NCBI RefSeq assembly: GCF_002113125.1
Contig: NZ_NEJP01000012.1
Location: 62,001 to 126,000 of the forward strand
From: Pseudomonas sp. B20(2017)
GTDB lineage: Bacteria > Pseudomonadota > Gammaproteobacteria > Pseudomonadales > Pseudomonadaceae
Length of the DNA stretch: 64,000 bases
Reading direction: 5' to 3'
Under the pieces are notes generated by a model, which ran no database searches, was not told the DNA's origin, and saw only the letters and a list, made by a program, of their open reading frames with translations. The translations under genes were made by a program, and so were the position numbers. This document shows, piece by piece, positions 49,983 through 58,874 of this stretch; the first letter of the stretch is position 1; the number at the start of each line of letters is the position of its first letter.

Positions 49983-51110
49983 ATGATTCCCAACGAAGAC
50001 CAAACTCAAATCCGCGACATGGCCCGGCAGTTTGCCGAGGAACGGCTCAAACCGTTCGCCGCCGAGTGGGATCGCGAGCACCGTTTCCCGAAAGAAGCCA
50101 TCGGCGAAATGGCCGGGCTGGGCTTCTTCGGCATGCTGGTGCCGGAGCAGTGGGGCGGTTGCGACACGGGTTACCTGGCCTACGCCATGGCCCTGGAGGA
50201 AATCGCTGCTGGCGACGGCGCCTGCTCGACGATCATGAGCGTGCACAACTCGGTGGGTTGCGTGCCGATCCTCAAGTTCGGCAACGACGACCAGCGCGAG
50301 CGTTTCCTCAAACCGCTGGCCAGCGGCGAGATGCTCGGTGCCTTCGCGCTGACCGAACCGCAAGCCGGATCCGACGCCAGCAGTCTGAAAACCCGCGCGC
50401 GCCTGGAAGGCGATCACTACGTGCTCAACGGCTGCAAACAGTTCATCACCTCCGGGCAGAACGCGGGAATCGTGATCGTGTTTGCGGTCACCGATCCAAG
50501 TGCCGGCAAGCGCGGGATCAGCGCATTCATCGTGCCGACCGACTCGCCGGGCTACAAAGTCGCCCGGGTCGAAGACAAGCTCGGCCAGCACGCTTCGGAC
50601 ACCTGCCAGATTCTGTTCGAAGACGTGAAAGTGCCGGTGGCCAACCGGCTGGGCGAGGAGGGCGAGGGCTACAAGATCGCCCTGGCCAACCTCGAAGGCG
50701 GGCGCGTCGGTATCGCTTCGCAATCGGTGGGCATGGCCCGCGCCGCGTTCGAAGCGGCACGCGATTACGCCCGTGAACGTGACACCTTCGGCAAGCCGAT
50801 CATCGAGCATCAGGCCGTGGCGTTCCGCCTGGCGGACATGGCCACCCAGATCGCCGTGGCGCGGCAGATGGTGCATTACGCCGCCGCCCTGCGTGACAGC
50901 GGTCAGCCGGCGCTGGTCGAAGCGTCGATGGCCAAACTGTTCGCCTCGGAAATGGCCGAAAAGGTCTGCTCCATGGCCTTGCAAACCCTCGGCGGTTACG
51001 GTTACCTCAATGACTTCCCGCTGGAGCGCATCTACCGCGACGTGCGGGTCTGCCAGATTTACGAAGGCACCAGCGACATTCAGCGCATGGTTATTTCGCG
51101 CAATCTTTGA
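49983..51110 (+). CDS. Acyl-CoA dehydrogenase (2-methylbutyryl/short branched-chain)
   Basis: A 375-residue flavoprotein of the acyl-CoA dehydrogenase family. The FAD/substrate signatures are GAFALTEPQAGSDASSLKTR and QTLGGYGYLNDFPLERIYRD, with the catalytic Glu in QIYEGTSDIQRMV near residue 367. The operon suggests 2-methylbutyryl-CoA to tiglyl-CoA oxidation in isoleucine breakdown, passing electrons to ETF. AAGGATT precedes the ATG at 49983; the upstream GTG-type start at 49959 lies in the REPIN border. Confidence 0.9.
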   Translation: MIPNEDQTQIRDMARQFAEERLKPFAAEWDREHRFPKEAIGEMAGLGFFGMLVPEQWGGCDTGYLAYAMALEEIAAGDGACSTIMSVHNSVGCVPILKFGNDDQRERFLKPLASGEMLGAFALTEPQAGSDASSLKTRARLEGDHYVLNGCKQFITSGQNAGIVIVFAVTDPSAGKRGISAFIVPTDSPGYKVARVEDKLGQHASDTCQILFEDVKVPVANRLGEEGEGYKIALANLEGGRVGIASQSVGMARAAFEAARDYARERDTFGKPIIEHQAVAFRLADMATQIAVARQMVHYAAALRDSGQPALVEASMAKLFASEMAEKVCSMALQTLGGYGYLNDFPLERIYRDVRVCQIYEGTSDIQRMVISRNL

Positions 51111-51124
51111 GAAGGAATCTGCAC

Positions 51125-51898
51125 ATGAGTTACGAAACGATTTTGCTGGAAACCCATGGCCGCGTCGGCCTGATCACCCTCAATCGCCCGCAGGCGCTGA
51201 ATGCCCTGAATGCGCAACTGGTCAGCGAAGTGAACCGCGCGCTCGATGGTTTTGAAGCCGACGCGAACATTGGCTGCATCGTCATCACCGGCTCGACCAA
51301 AGCCTTTGCCGCCGGCGCCGACATCAAGGAAATGGCTGATCTGACCTACCCGCAGATCTACATGGACGACCTGTTCAGCGACAGCGATCGCGTGGCCAAC
51401 CGCCGCAAGCCGATCATCGCCGCCGTCAATGGTTTTGCCCTCGGTGGCGGCTGTGAACTGGCGCTGATGTGCGACTTCATCCTGGCCGGCGACAACGCCA
51501 GATTCGGCCAGCCGGAAATCAACCTCGGCGTGCTGCCGGGCATGGGCGGCACCCAGCGCCTGACCCGCGCCGTGGGCAAGGCCAAGGCCATGGAAATGTG
51601 CCTGAGTGGACGTTTGATCGACGCGGTGGAAGCCGAGCGTTGCGGCATCGTCGCGCGCATCGTGCCGAGTGCCGAGTTGCTGGATGAAGCGCTGAAAGTC
51701 GCAGCGGTGATCGCCAGCAAATCGTTGCCGATTGCGATGATGGTCAAGGAAAGCGTCAACCGCGCGTTTGAAGTGAACCTGACTGAAGGCGTGCGCTTCG
51801 AGCGCCGGGTGTTCCATGCGGCGTTTGCGACGCAGGATCAGAAGGAAGGGATGGCGGCGTTTGTGGCCAAGCGGCCACCTGAATTCCAAGGCAAGTAA
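51125..51898 (+). CDS. Enoyl-CoA hydratase
   Basis: A 257-residue crotonase with both oxyanion-hole motifs (KAFAAGADIKEM and GFALGGGCELALMCDFILAG) and the two catalytic Glu positions (GGGCELALMC and GQPEINLGVLPGMGG), so a true hydratase. In this operon it should hydrate tiglyl-CoA to 2-methyl-3-hydroxybutyryl-CoA. It starts 14 bp after the dehydrogenase gene with GAAGGAAT upstream. It is last in the plus-strand operon and convergent with the second dehydrogenase. Confidence 0.92.
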   Translation: MSYETILLETHGRVGLITLNRPQALNALNAQLVSEVNRALDGFEADANIGCIVITGSTKAFAAGADIKEMADLTYPQIYMDDLFSDSDRVANRRKPIIAAVNGFALGGGCELALMCDFILAGDNARFGQPEINLGVLPGMGGTQRLTRAVGKAKAMEMCLSGRLIDAVEAERCGIVARIVPSAELLDEALKVAAVIASKSLPIAMMVKESVNRAFEVNLTEGVRFERRVFHAAFATQDQKEGMAAFVAKRPPEFQGK

Positions 51899-51910
51899 CG
51901 CGGCGATTCC

Positions 51911-51982
51911 ATCGCCAGCAGGCTGGCTCCCACATTGGATTTGTGATTACACAAATCCCTGTGGGAGCGAGCTTGCTGGCGA
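51911..51982. repeat. REPIN, GCCAGCAGGCTGGCTCCCAC variant, copy 10
   Basis: ATCGCCAGCAGGCTGGCTCC ... TGTGGGAGCGAGCTTGCTGG separates the convergent hydratase and dehydrogenase genes. The GGC/GCC bases in both tips show a matched variant. Confidence 0.85.
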
Positions 51983-51987
51983 AGCTT

Positions 51988-53139
51988 TTAGAGCTGGTAG
52001 TTCTTCAACTCCCGAGCAATTACCATCCGCTGTATCTCGCTCGACCCCTCATAAATCTGGGTAATCCGCGCATCCCGGTAGTATTTCTCCACCGGGTAAT
52101 CCTCCAGATACCCATACCCGCCATGAATCTGAATCGCTGACGAGCACACCTTTTCAGCCATTTCCGACGCAAACAGCTTGGCCTGCGAAGCCTCCGACAG
52201 ACACGGTTTGCCCGCCGTACGCAGCCGCGCCGCATGCAGAATCATCAAGCGTGCCGCGTTGATCTGCATCTGCATGTCCGCCAGCAGATTGGCGATGCTC
52301 TGGTGTTCGACAATGGCCTTGCCGAACTGCACCCGATCACGGGCGTAACCCAGCGCCGCTTCGAATGCCGCACGGGCGATGCCCAATGCTTGCGCCGCGA
52401 TGCCGATGCGTCCGCCTTCAAGGTTGGAGAGGGCAATGGCCAGGCCTTTACCGCGTTCACCCAACAGATTCGCTTCAGGAATGCTGCAATTGTTCAGCGT
52501 CACTGCGCAGGTGTCGGAAGCGCGGATGCCCATCTTGTGTTCGGTACGGTCAACGATGAAGCCCGGCGTATCAGTCGGCACCAGAAACGCCGAGATACCG
52601 CGCTTGCCCAGATCCGGATCAGTCACCGCAAACACAATCGCCAGTTTCGCCCGCTTGCCGTTGCTGACAAATTGCTTGGCGCCGTTGATTACCCATTGCC
52701 CGTCGCGCAGTTCGGCGCGGGTGCGCAGGTTGTGCGCTTCGGAGCCGGCCTGGGGTTCGGTCAGGCAGAAGCAGCCGATCACCGCTCCGCTGGCCAGATC
52801 CGCCAGCCAGGTCTGTTTCTGTTCTTCGCTGCCGTAGTTGAGCACCGGCCCGCAGCCCACGGAGTTGTGGATGCTCATGAACGCGCCGGTGGCGCCGTCA
52901 CCGGCGGAAATCTCTTCCACCGCCAGCGCGTAGGCCACGTAGTCGACGTAAGTGCCGCCCCATTCCTCCGGCACCACCATGCCCAGCAGGCCGAGTTCGC
53001 CCATCTTCGCCACCAGAGCGTCATCGATCCAGCCGGCCTTTTCCCAGGCTTGCGCGTGGGGCGCGATTTCGCCACGGGCAAAGTCCCGGGCCATGTCGCG
53101 GATCATTACCTGGTCTTCAGTCAATTCGAGATCGTGCAT
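51988..53139 (-). CDS. Acyl-CoA dehydrogenase (probable isobutyryl-CoA dehydrogenase)
   Basis: A 383-residue second acyl-CoA dehydrogenase: GCFCLTEPQAGSEAHNLRTR, AIQIHGGYGYLEDYPVEKYY and the catalytic Glu in QIYEGSSEIQRMVIA. The partner downstream of its promoter is a 3-hydroxyisobutyryl-CoA hydrolase gene, which points to valine breakdown (isobutyryl-CoA to methacrylyl-CoA). The start at MHDLELTEDQV lies 3 bp after the hydrolase stop. The hydratase step could be supplied by the convergent operon. Confidence 0.9.
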   Translation of the reverse strand: MHDLELTEDQVMIRDMARDFARGEIAPHAQAWEKAGWIDDALVAKMGELGLLGMVVPEEWGGTYVDYVAYALAVEEISAGDGATGAFMSIHNSVGCGPVLNYGSEEQKQTWLADLASGAVIGCFCLTEPQAGSEAHNLRTRAELRDGQWVINGAKQFVSNGKRAKLAIVFAVTDPDLGKRGISAFLVPTDTPGFIVDRTEHKMGIRASDTCAVTLNNCSIPEANLLGERGKGLAIALSNLEGGRIGIAAQALGIARAAFEAALGYARDRVQFGKAIVEHQSIANLLADMQMQINAARLMILHAARLRTAGKPCLSEASQAKLFASEMAEKVCSSAIQIHGGYGYLEDYPVEKYYRDARITQIYEGSSEIQRMVIARELKNYQL

Positions 53140-53142
53140 GGC

Positions 53143-54249
53143 TCAGCTCCCGCTCCCTTCGAAACCGTGGAAGAAACTCTCGACCTGCTCGGCGTGCAGC
53201 GCAGCCAGGGTCGGCGGGTTCCAGCGCGGTGATTTGTCTTTGTCGATCAGCAGGGCGCGCACGCCTTCGATCAGGTCGCCGCGTTCGAACCACTGGCGAT
53301 CCAGATGCAGTTCCAGGGCGAAGCAGTGTTCCAGGCTCAGGTGCCGGCCACGACGGAGCATTTCCAGGGTCACACCCATGGCCAGCGGCGAGCGGGTTTC
53401 CAGCAGGTCGGCGGTGGTGGTCGCCCATTCATGGCTGTCGGCGACCGTGACGGCGCGCAGTTGCTCGACGATGCTCGGCACATCGGGCAACGCGAAGAAG
53501 TGGTCGATGGCCGGGCGCAAGGTTTCCAGCGGCGCATCCGGCAGGGTTTGCACGGCGTGGCGGGCCAGCAGGTTTTGCAGGTCTTTGAGCGGCGTGTCGT
53601 GCCATTGCAACTGGTCGAGCTGTTCGTCGAGGGTGCCGAGTTTGCTGCTGTCCAGATACCAGTCGGCGAGGCCGCAATACAGCGCATCCGCCGCACGGAT
53701 CTGCACGCCGCTGACGCCCAAATAAATCCCCAGCTCGCCGGGAACCCGCGGCAGGAAATAACTGCCACCGACATCCGGGAAATAGCCGATCGCCACTTCC
53801 GGCATCGCCAGACGGCTCTTCTCTGTGACCACCCGCAGATCGGCGCCTTGCACCAGGCCCATGCCGCCGCCGAGGACAAAACCGTCCATCAGCGCCAGTA
53901 CCGGTTTGCGGTAGTGGTGGATCGTCAGGTCGAGGGCGTATTCCTCGACGAAGAAATCTTCGTGCAGCGTGTCGCCGCTTTTATGGCTGTCGTACAGGGA
54001 TCGAATGTCGCCACCGGCACAGAAGGCTTTCTCGCCGGCACCGCGCAGCACGACCGCGTGGATATCGGCATCGGCGGCCCAGGCGTCCAGGTGTTGCTGG
54101 AGCTGGCGCACCATGTCGAGGGTCAGGGCATTGAGGCCGGCGGGGCGGTTGAGGGTCAGATGACCGATGTGATTGCGAACCTCGGCCAGCACTTCGTGTG
54201 GCGTGGCATCCATGGACGAAGTCCGCGGGGATGAAGCCTGAGCAGTCAT
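53143..54249 (-). CDS. 3-hydroxyisobutyryl-CoA hydrolase
   Basis: A 368-residue crotonase-fold hydrolase, longer than hydratases, with EKAFCAGGDIRSLYDS, GFVLGGGMGLVQGADLRVVT and the HIBCH hallmark MPEVAIGYFPDVGGSYFLPR; the C-terminal helical part (WNPPTLAALHAEQVESFF) is usual. It frees 3-hydroxyisobutyrate from CoA in valine degradation. The ATG at 54249 has GGGAG 7 nt upstream; a GTG one codon earlier is possible. It is first of a two-gene operon with the dehydrogenase. Confidence 0.9.
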   Translation of the reverse strand: MTAQASSPRTSSMDATPHEVLAEVRNHIGHLTLNRPAGLNALTLDMVRQLQQHLDAWAADADIHAVVLRGAGEKAFCAGGDIRSLYDSHKSGDTLHEDFFVEEYALDLTIHHYRKPVLALMDGFVLGGGMGLVQGADLRVVTEKSRLAMPEVAIGYFPDVGGSYFLPRVPGELGIYLGVSGVQIRAADALYCGLADWYLDSSKLGTLDEQLDQLQWHDTPLKDLQNLLARHAVQTLPDAPLETLRPAIDHFFALPDVPSIVEQLRAVTVADSHEWATTTADLLETRSPLAMGVTLEMLRRGRHLSLEHCFALELHLDRQWFERGDLIEGVRALLIDKDKSPRWNPPTLAALHAEQVESFFHGFEGSGS

Positions 54250-54285
54250 CACTAACTCCCTGCTTTTATTGTCTTTATTCGAGAA

Positions 54286-54315
54286 GCTCGCGCGCGAGCG
54301 TTACCGGATCGTAAC
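54286..54315. promoter_or_regulatory. Two palindromes upstream of the valine-pathway operon
   Basis: GCTCGCGCGCGAGC (54286-54299) is a perfect 14-bp palindrome, followed at once by GTTAC-CGGATC-GTAAC (54300-54315). They lie 37-66 bp before the hydrolase start and are candidate operators. Nothing else is seen in the 190-bp gap. Confidence 0.4.
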
Positions 54316-54439
54316 AGTGCAAATTTGCCGTGTACAACGGGGATATGTGCACGGGCTGTCTGCATTTTTGCCTTAGGCCAAATGCACGGGATCGCGGCTT
54401 CTTTTCAATCGACAACGCTGACAGGGACAGGCTACGGAC

Positions 54440-55126
54440 TCAGCGGAACACCTGGCCAATGCTGCGCCGCTTGGCATGCAGTTCACTGGCATGAATCAAC
54501 TGCTCCAGATCCTCCGGCGTCACATCGATGAACGCCTCCATATCGGCCAGTGCCAGTTTCAGATCCTCGGCCGTGATGGACTGAATATCCACCGGTGCCA
54601 CGGCTGGCGCGGGCTCGGCGGGGCGTTTCGGATAGCGAATGCGGGTCAGGTTGTTGTAGGCCAGTGCGGCCAGCAGCAGGCAGGCGGCGCTGAGCATCAC
54701 CGGTTCCAGGGCTTTCCAGTCCATGGCGATGGTCATCGGGTCGGCCAGCACCATCGTCAATGCCACAGCGCCGGCCGGTGGGTGCAGGCAGCGCAGCCAG
54801 CACATCAGGATCAGCGCCATGCCTGCGGCGAGACACGCACTGCCCAAGGTTCGGCCGAGGACGTGGGCCACCAGCAACGCGACGACGCCCGCCCACAGGT
54901 AGCCGCCGATGATCGACCACGGCTGGGCGAGGGCGCCGGACGACACTGCGAACAACAGCACCGCCGAAGCACCCAGCGGACCGATCAGGTGGTAGGCCAC
55001 TTCAATGCCGAACACCTGACTGCACGCCCACACGCTGAACAACGTGCCCAGGGCCATGCCGATGGCGGCGCGGCTCCATTCGGTGGGGCGGGTGTTGATG
55101 GCGGCGGGCAACCAGCGAGCGAGCAT
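54440..55126 (-). CDS. HPP family membrane protein
   Basis: A 228-residue protein with four or five membrane helices, including the family motif in CWLRCLHPPAGAVALTMVLA (His-Pro-Pro) and GPLGASAVLLFAVSSGALAQ. The C-terminal cytoplasmic tail of about 55 residues (TAEDLKLALADMEAFIDVTP) is acidic and helical. HPP proteins are proposed nitrite or anion transporters in plants and cyanobacteria; the role here is unknown. A terminator for the MFS gene lies just before its start. Confidence 0.85.
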   Translation of the reverse strand: MLARWLPAAINTRPTEWSRAAIGMALGTLFSVWACSQVFGIEVAYHLIGPLGASAVLLFAVSSGALAQPWSIIGGYLWAGVVALLVAHVLGRTLGSACLAAGMALILMCWLRCLHPPAGAVALTMVLADPMTIAMDWKALEPVMLSAACLLLAALAYNNLTRIRYPKRPAEPAPAVAPVDIQSITAEDLKLALADMEAFIDVTPEDLEQLIHASELHAKRRSIGQVFR

Positions 55127-55157
55127 GCAGGATCGATCCTTTTACGAAATTCAGGGC

Positions 55158-55194
55158 AAAAAAAAGGACTTGTCCGTAAGCGCGGAAAGTCCTT
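55158..55194 (-). terminator. Intrinsic terminator of the MFS gene at 55285
   Basis: On the minus strand AAGGACTTTCCG, a short loop, then CGGACAAGTCCTT (one bulged base) leads straight into a run of T (A9 on the plus strand at 55158-55166). It stops transcripts from the MFS gene and isolates the HPP gene. Confidence 0.85.
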
Positions 55195-55284
55195 CGAAGT
55201 GTTCCAACTATTGGGGGAGGAACGCGCTCAGTGTGCCAAGCAAACACGATGCTGACAAATTCATATAAATGCAGCTTCAGTGCA

Positions 55285-56463
55285 TTATTTATGCAGTAAA
55301 GCCACGCGGCGTCCGCTCATGAAGCACAGGAACCCGCCCATCGCGGTCAGCGCGCTGAGGGCATAGAACATGGTTGGCGCCGGCGTGTGCATCAACAGGA
55401 AACCGCAGATCACCGGGCTCAGTGCGCCGCCCAGCGCCGCGAGGTTCTGCGCGCCGTAATAGCTGCCGCGCAGTTCTTCCGGGGCCAGGGTGTCGACGAA
55501 CAGGAATTCCGACGGGTAAATGATCATCTCGCCGAGGGTGAAGATGAACATCGCGATGCACCACGTCGCCAGGCTGTCCGCCAGGCTGAATCCTATCAAT
55601 CCAACGATGAACAGGCTGGTGCCGGCGGCGATCCAGTAGCGCAGTTTTTCCCGGTTGAGGAAACGACCGATCTGGTATTGCAGCAGGATCACCGCGATGG
55701 CGTTGCAGGCGAGCAGGGCGGCCATGGTTTGCAACGCACGCTGCGAATCCTCGACCACCAGCAGGTATTGCGACAGGTACAGGGTGAAGCGGCCATGGAC
55801 CACGGTGCTGAGCAGGCAACCGCAGGTGAACATGATCAACGTACGGTCGTTTTTCAGGGTAATCAGGGTTTTCAGGAAGCTTTGTGGCTGGCCGATGGCG
55901 GCGACGGGGCTGGCGTCCTTGGGGATGCCGATCATCAGGAATATGCTGCCAAAAGCGATGCCGGCAGCAATCAGGAACGGCGCAATCGGATACACCCCGG
56001 CGATCACCACGCCAAGCATCGGGCCGGTGGCGTAGCCGATGTTGGTCAGGGTATAGCGCAGGGAAAACGCCTTGGCCCGCTGACCCATGGGCAGGTTTTC
56101 ACTGAGGATTGCTTTTGAGCCGATCAGGAACAGCGCCGAGGCGGTTTCGGTGATGACCAGGGTGGCGGTCGTCAGGTACAGGTCTTTGGCGAAGGTCAGC
56201 AACACGAAGCCGATGGCACTGGAGAGCATCGCCAGAATCAGCAACCGGCGCTTCTCGAGCCGGTCGATGATGTAGCCGCCGTAAAGCGCAAGCAGGGTGG
56301 CGATGAACACCGCGATGCCCAGCAACAACCCGACGTCCTGTTGGTTGAGGCCGAGCTTGTTGCTCAAAAACAAGGTGAGCAGCGGACTGGTGATGGCGCG
56401 GCTGACGACGATAGTCAGCGAAACGATCATCAGGCGGCGGATAACGAGCGAGTAGGTGGCCAC
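55285..56463 (-). CDS. MFS transporter, drug:H+ antiporter-1 type
   Basis: A 392-residue major facilitator with about 12 helices. Loop 2-3 carries the motif-A-like sequence GGYIIDRLEKRRLLILAMLS, and TM5 the antiporter motif RYTLTNIGYATGPMLGVVIA, pointing to an exporter of the DHA1/MdtH type. The substrate is unknown. It is a single gene with its own intrinsic terminator. ATG at 56463; no clear strong ribosome site (GACATTTGACTTTCCGTG precedes it). Confidence 0.87.
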   Translation of the reverse strand: MATYSLVIRRLMIVSLTIVVSRAITSPLLTLFLSNKLGLNQQDVGLLLGIAVFIATLLALYGGYIIDRLEKRRLLILAMLSSAIGFVLLTFAKDLYLTTATLVITETASALFLIGSKAILSENLPMGQRAKAFSLRYTLTNIGYATGPMLGVVIAGVYPIAPFLIAAGIAFGSIFLMIGIPKDASPVAAIGQPQSFLKTLITLKNDRTLIMFTCGCLLSTVVHGRFTLYLSQYLLVVEDSQRALQTMAALLACNAIAVILLQYQIGRFLNREKLRYWIAAGTSLFIVGLIGFSLADSLATWCIAMFIFTLGEMIIYPSEFLFVDTLAPEELRGSYYGAQNLAALGGALSPVICGFLLMHTPAPTMFYALSALTAMGGFLCFMSGRRVALLHK

Positions 56464-56523
56464 GGAAAGTCAAATGTCCTTATCAGTTATTTTTGTGCCT
56501 GGCTTCAGACCGAGTTGACTGCA

Positions 56524-56612
56524 TCGCGAGCAGGCTCGCTCCCACAGGTATCGTGGTGGAAACCGTTTTTGTGAACACCTCGAACCAATGCGGGAGCGAG
56601 CCTGCTCGCGAT
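56524..56612. repeat. REPIN, GGGAGCGAGCCTGCTCGCGA variant, copy 11
   Basis: ATCGCGAGCAGGCTCGCTCC and its inverse lie between the MFS gene start and the stop of the MmgE/PrpD gene. It has the same GCCTGC centre as the copy at 37541. Confidence 0.9.
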
Positions 56613-56634
56613 GAGGCCAGTTCAAACGACACAT

Positions 56635-57987
56635 TCATTCCATCAGCCACCGTTCCAGACCGCCCACCGAATCCAGCGTCTCGAGCCGCCGCAGTTGATC
56701 GAGCAGGCCTTCAGCCTTTTCCTGCGCCAATGCCCGCAACGCCAGACTGAAAAACTTCTCCTCCAGCGCCGCCTCGCTCAACGGATTGCCCGGCGCCCCC
56801 AGCGGTACCTCGACACACAGGCTCGCCTGACGCCCATCGCGGGTTCGCACAACGACCACCGGCTCGCCATCCTCCGACAGTCGCTCATCCACTTCAAGGC
56901 GAATGCGCGTCAGCCAGTGAGCGATACGCGGATCATTGCGTGGCTGTTCATCGTAAGCCTCAAGCCGGCAATGACCGTGCACCAGCCGCGCAGCGAGGGC
57001 GTAGGGCAGACTCATCTGTGCGGCCGCCAGACTGCGGGTATCGCGACCGCCGCACATGTCGCGAAGAAACCCGCACAGGTTCACCTGGACGTCTTCCACC
57101 TGATCCGCGCCGACCTGCAATTGCTCCAGCAAAAAGCCGAGCGCATCAATGGCCGAATGGGTGCCACGGCACGCGGCATAGGGTTTGATCGAACAGCGCG
57201 CGAGTTTCCAGACTCGTCCCAAATCAGCATCCAGCGCATCCGGTTGCGCGCTGCCCGGCGCGAGAGTCTTGAGAAATCCGCCCCAGACATCCTCGAACAA
57301 CACCGACGGCCCACTGACGCCTTCACGTGCAAAACGCGCCGCGAGCAAACCACCCTCGGCCGCACGACCGCTGTGCAGTTTCTTGCTTTGCGAACCGTCG
57401 TGGATGAACGCCCACAACCCGCCGCTGAAGCTGCCGGCGATGCCCAGCGCCGACACGGTTTGCCCGACATCCAGCGCAAAGATCCGTGCACAGGCCGCCG
57501 CCGCGCCGAACACGCCGCAAGTGGCGGTGGAATGCCAGCCGGCGCCGTTGTGCGCCGAATAACTGCCGCAGGCTTCCAGCACCCGCCGGCCGATTTCGTA
57601 GCCGATGACCACGGCGGTGATGAACTCGCGACCGTCCACCGCCCGATCCACCAGCGACAACGCCGCCATCACCGCCGGCAACACCACCGCGCCGGAATGA
57701 TCGCAACCGCCGGTGTCGTCCAGCTCCAGCGCATGGGCGGCGATGCCGTTGAGCAAGGCCGCATGTCCCGCGCCGACGCGCAATGACGAACCCCAGACCA
57801 GCGCGGTGCCCGGCTCTGCGCCGAACACCTGCCGCGCCTGAAGTGCGACCGCACTGTCGGCCCCGGCCAGCGCTGCGCCGAAGGTGTCGAGAATGTGTCG
57901 CTTGGCCTGTTTCACCAACGCTGGCGGGAGGTCTTCAAACCGCGTTTCGACGCAAAACTGCGCCAGTCGCTGCATGCGTTCCGTCAT
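56635..57987 (-). CDS. MmgE/PrpD family protein
   Basis: A 450-residue member of the MmgE/PrpD family: KRHILDTFGAALAGADSAVA near the N-terminus, GIAAHALELDDTGGCDHSGA, AGWHSTATCGVFGAAAACAR, LHSGRAAEGGLLAARFAREG and IKPYAACRGTHSAIDALGFL, all typical. The family includes 2-methylcitrate dehydratase and iminodisuccinate epimerase, so reactions at the alpha-carbon of polycarboxylates are expected. It overlaps the deacetylase-like gene upstream by 4 bp (ATGA) and is the last gene of the cluster running from 63974. No prpB/prpC neighbours, so it is not the methylcitrate enzyme by context. Confidence 0.88.
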   Translation of the reverse strand: MTERMQRLAQFCVETRFEDLPPALVKQAKRHILDTFGAALAGADSAVALQARQVFGAEPGTALVWGSSLRVGAGHAALLNGIAAHALELDDTGGCDHSGAVVLPAVMAALSLVDRAVDGREFITAVVIGYEIGRRVLEACGSYSAHNGAGWHSTATCGVFGAAAACARIFALDVGQTVSALGIAGSFSGGLWAFIHDGSQSKKLHSGRAAEGGLLAARFAREGVSGPSVLFEDVWGGFLKTLAPGSAQPDALDADLGRVWKLARCSIKPYAACRGTHSAIDALGFLLEQLQVGADQVEDVQVNLCGFLRDMCGGRDTRSLAAAQMSLPYALAARLVHGHCRLEAYDEQPRNDPRIAHWLTRIRLEVDERLSEDGEPVVVVRTRDGRQASLCVEVPLGAPGNPLSEAALEEKFFSLALRALAQEKAEGLLDQLRRLETLDSVGGLERWLME

Positions 57988-58874
57988 ACGAGGTAGTCCC
58001 GATAATGGCGCTCGTATACCGAGGCCGGATGATCCTGCGTAACCGGCGCCGCGGTTTGCGCCCACCACTGCGCGACTTCGGCGCCGGTGGCGATCCACAC
58101 GTCGTCGTGTTGCTGAATGCCTTGCAGCAATTCGCGCAGCACGCCGATGCGCCCCGGCGTGGCGATGATTTCCGGGTGCAGGCGCAGCACGTAGCACAGG
58201 CCGAACCGGTAGAACCCGACGAAGTCCATTTGCAGGTTGCCCAGGGTGTGGCTGTAGGAGGCAATCCGCGATTGTGCCGGCGGCACGGCCGGGCTGAGGT
58301 TGAAGGCGAAGTAAGGTTCGTCTTCCAGTTCGTAGTGCAGCGGCAACTCGACCACTTCGGGTGCGGTCGGGTGCAAGAACGGCAGGTCATCGCCACGCCA
58401 TGATGACGACCAGTGAATACCGTGACCTTTCAAGGCGTCGATGAAGCCCGGCGCGCCGTTACCGGCGGGAATCCGGAAACCGGTCGGACGCACGCCGGTC
58501 AAGGCTTCCAGCGCTGCGCAGCCTTTGGCGATTTCCGCACTCTGCGCTGCCAGATCCAGCGTGTCGTAATCCTGATGGCGGTAACCGGCGCAAGCGATTT
58601 CGTGGCCGTCAGCCTGTATCGCGGCGATGTGCTGCGGGTTTTCCTCGGCAACGATGCCGGGCACGAACCAGCTGCTGCGCACTCCGAGTTCGCTGAATAG
58701 GCCGAGCAAGCGCTCGACGCCCCGTTGCGTGCCGTAGCGCCACACCGACAGCGTCTTGTCGCGCCCGGCGACTTCAGGGGCCTGGGTGAGAATGCCGTGG
58801 ATGTCGTTGTAATCGACGGTCAGCACCACCGCGCAGCGTTTGCCGGCGGGCCAGAGGTTTTCAGCGTCAGCCAT
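57984..58874 (-). CDS. Polysaccharide deacetylase-fold hydrolase (CE4/PuuE-like), copy A
   Basis: A 296-residue NodB-fold protein. VVLTVDYNDIHG holds the first acidic residues, GHEIACAGYRHQDYDTLD the metal His pair region, RIPAGNGAPGFIDALKGHGI the Arg motif, and LRLHPEIIATPGRIGVLREL the late His. It resembles the allantoinase PuuE type that breaks C-N amide bonds rather than secreted chitin deacetylases; no signal peptide is present. It overlaps the second copy by 8 bp and the MmgE/PrpD gene by 4 bp. Confidence 0.87.
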   Translation of the reverse strand: MADAENLWPAGKRCAVVLTVDYNDIHGILTQAPEVAGRDKTLSVWRYGTQRGVERLLGLFSELGVRSSWFVPGIVAEENPQHIAAIQADGHEIACAGYRHQDYDTLDLAAQSAEIAKGCAALEALTGVRPTGFRIPAGNGAPGFIDALKGHGIHWSSSWRGDDLPFLHPTAPEVVELPLHYELEDEPYFAFNLSPAVPPAQSRIASYSHTLGNLQMDFVGFYRFGLCYVLRLHPEIIATPGRIGVLRELLQGIQQHDDVWIATGAEVAQWWAQTAAPVTQDHPASVYERHYRDYLV

